A stretch of 64,000 bases of DNA from Gemmatimonadaceae bacterium. Its GTDB lineage: Bacteria; Gemmatimonadota; Gemmatimonadetes; Gemmatimonadales; Gemmatimonadaceae. The notes under the pieces were generated by a model. It was given only the letters and a program-made list of their open reading frames with translations, was not told the DNA's origin and did no database searches. This document shows positions 63,279 through 64,000 of this stretch, piece by piece (position 1 is the stretch's first letter; every line of letters starts with the position of its first letter). The position numbers and the translations under genes were made by a program. The stretch lies in contig JANYHT010000029.1 of assembly GCA_025358925.1 (NCBI GenBank), positions 1-64,000 of the forward strand, written 5' to 3'.

Positions 63279-63542
63279 ATGTCGATCGAACGTGTGGACG
63301 CGGAACGTGCGATACAAGCAGCGCTCGCATCGCAATGGCATCCAATCGCCGCACCCGAGGCAAGCAGTTACGTCGCGCACGCGCATGAGGTGTACTCGTT
63401 ACTGGCACGCGGCGCGAGTGATGCACAGGTGGGACGACATTTGCACAAAGTGGAGCGTGAGGAGATGGGGCACGTTGATGCCGATGCGCGCGACTTAACC
63501 GAGGTGTTGAAGACGCTGCGCACGATTGAGCGGACGATGTAG
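63279..63542 (+). CDS. Small hypothetical protein
   Basis: An 87-residue helical protein (RAIQAALASQWHPIAAPEAS, AHEVYSLLARGASDAQVGRH, LHKVEREEMGH). No signal peptide, and no known domain was recognised. It starts 23 bp after the SDR gene and is probably co-transcribed with it. Its amphipathic, charged composition looks like a genuine small protein. Confidence 0.6.
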   Translation: MSIERVDAERAIQAALASQWHPIAAPEASSYVAHAHEVYSLLARGASDAQVGRHLHKVEREEMGHVDADARDLTEVLKTLRTIERTM

Positions 63543-63574
63543 CGTAGGTCATCGCGTGCGCAGCGCTACTCTCC

Positions 63575-64000
63575 CTACTCCATCGAGAATTCCTTCGCAA
63601 ACGCGACCGCAAAGGAAAACGTTTTCGCGCGACTCCGCGTCTCCATCATGTCCGCGACCCGTTCGAGTCGCGCGGGTACGGCCATAATTTTTTCTTGCGC
63701 TTTGCGACCGAACTCGTTTAATGAGTCGAGTTTGTCGATGGCCCAGAAGCGAATAAGCTCTTCGACAATCTTGAGATAGTCGCGCGGACCGTAAATGCCG
63801 GCACGTCGGATGACATCGGCCATCTCGCGAAAGTGCGGCATGTTCAACCCTGGCATGTCAATCGACGGCATGACCTGCGCGGCCGAAATAAGCGCGCGAT
63901 TGGGATCACGCTTAAGCACCTTCTCGAAGATCGCGCGATAGAACACGTAGTGACGTGCCTCTTCTTTCGCGACGTTCGAAAGCACGTCGCCAATGAGTGG
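63575..64000 (-). CDS. Acyl-ACP desaturase (partial, runs off the window)
   Basis: The last 141 residues of a ferritin-like di-iron desaturase that introduces a double bond into acyl carrier protein-bound fatty acids. KEEARHYVFY provides the second EExxH iron-binding helix. PGLNMPHFREMADVIRRAGI and YGPRDYLKIVEELIRFWAI are typical of the plant stearoyl-ACP desaturase-like family. The frame continues in phase to base 64000, so the 5' part lies outside. It converges on the small hypothetical gene with a 32-bp gap. Confidence 0.85.
   Translation of the reverse strand, partial: PLIGDVLSNVAKEEARHYVFYRAIFEKVLKRDPNRALISAAQVMPSIDMPGLNMPHFREMADVIRRAGIYGPRDYLKIVEELIRFWAIDKLDSLNEFGRKAQEKIMAVPARLERVADMMETRSRAKTFSFAVAFAKEFSME

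Noticed and set aside
1-64000. CRISPR arrays, tRNA/rRNA genes, insertion sequences, prophage
   Set aside because: No regularly spaced repeats, cloverleaf sequences, transposase, integrase or phage structural genes were seen on reading both strands.

Overview
The window looks like about 64 kb of bacterial chromosome, moderately GC-rich, densely packed and with many GTG/TTG starts. The gene repertoire suggests the phylum Gemmatimonadota (Gemmatimonas-like). It includes secreted S9 peptidases with Gly/Arg-rich inserts, a run of secreted amidohydrolases, an exported PQQ dehydrogenase, Tat-exported sugar isomerase- and epimerase-like proteins, a Tlc-type nucleotide antiporter and many small DUF proteins. 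This assignment is an inference from gene content, because no rRNA, tRNA or marker phylogeny is available here. I saw no tRNA, rRNA, CRISPR array, transposase or phage gene.

Layout. 0-5 kb: a flavin monooxygenase converges on a PQQ dehydrogenase - DUF1697 - nitrilase operon. 5-8 kb is a scarred region: a gutted trypsin-like protease, a small exported protein, and a second, damaged copy of an mmcQ-DUF1697 module. 7.4-12.2 kb (minus): alanyl-tRNA editing protein, DinB-like protein, transketolase, a small membrane protein, MmcQ. 12.5-20.1 kb (plus): S41-like lipoprotein, HrpB helicase, flippase-like membrane protein, EamA transporter, small membrane protein. 20.5-26.9 kb (plus): a tight six-gene operon of GMC alcohol oxidase, MarR regulator, serine-glyoxylate-type aminotransferase, hydroxypyruvate/glyoxylate reductase, esterase and DUF2461. 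26.9-38.5 kb: YeaQ and DUF4126 membrane proteins, two large secreted S9 peptidases, DUF1611 (DgcN-like), amidase, EVE protein, RlmN, and a Tat-exported TIM-barrel isomerase-like protein.

38.7-46.7 kb: a Fic-protein remnant, TPR lipoprotein, membrane protein, methyltransferase, Ada, DUF411 protein, acetyltransferase and a GT39-like glycosyltransferase coupled to a membrane-anchored PHP protein. 48.1-53.8 kb (plus): an operon of esterase, M19 dipeptidase, two tandem paralogous NAD-dependent epimerases (one Tat-exported, one cytosolic) and a Tlc-type NTP/NDP antiporter. 53.8-57.6 kb: an exported protein, a DUF486 gene and a diverged fragment of it flanking a zinc-ribbon protein, a TetR regulator and an ankyrin protein. 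57.8-62.4 kb (minus): three coupled secreted amidohydrolases, of which only the middle one keeps the metal-binding HxH. The end holds a degenerate SDR, a small protein and a truncated acyl-ACP desaturase.

The main themes are secreted peptide and amide turnover, a C2/C3 (glyoxylate-hydroxypyruvate) operon, and repeated loss of catalytic residues or domains by internal deletion or substitution (protease, Fic, S41, SDR, two amidohydrolases). Two loci carry an inserted gene flanked by diverged partial duplicates. I found no convincing new defence or mobile system. The best candidates for unexplored biology are the amidohydrolase trio, the paired exported/cytosolic epimerases next to the nucleotide antiporter, and the GMC/MarR/aminotransferase/reductase operon.
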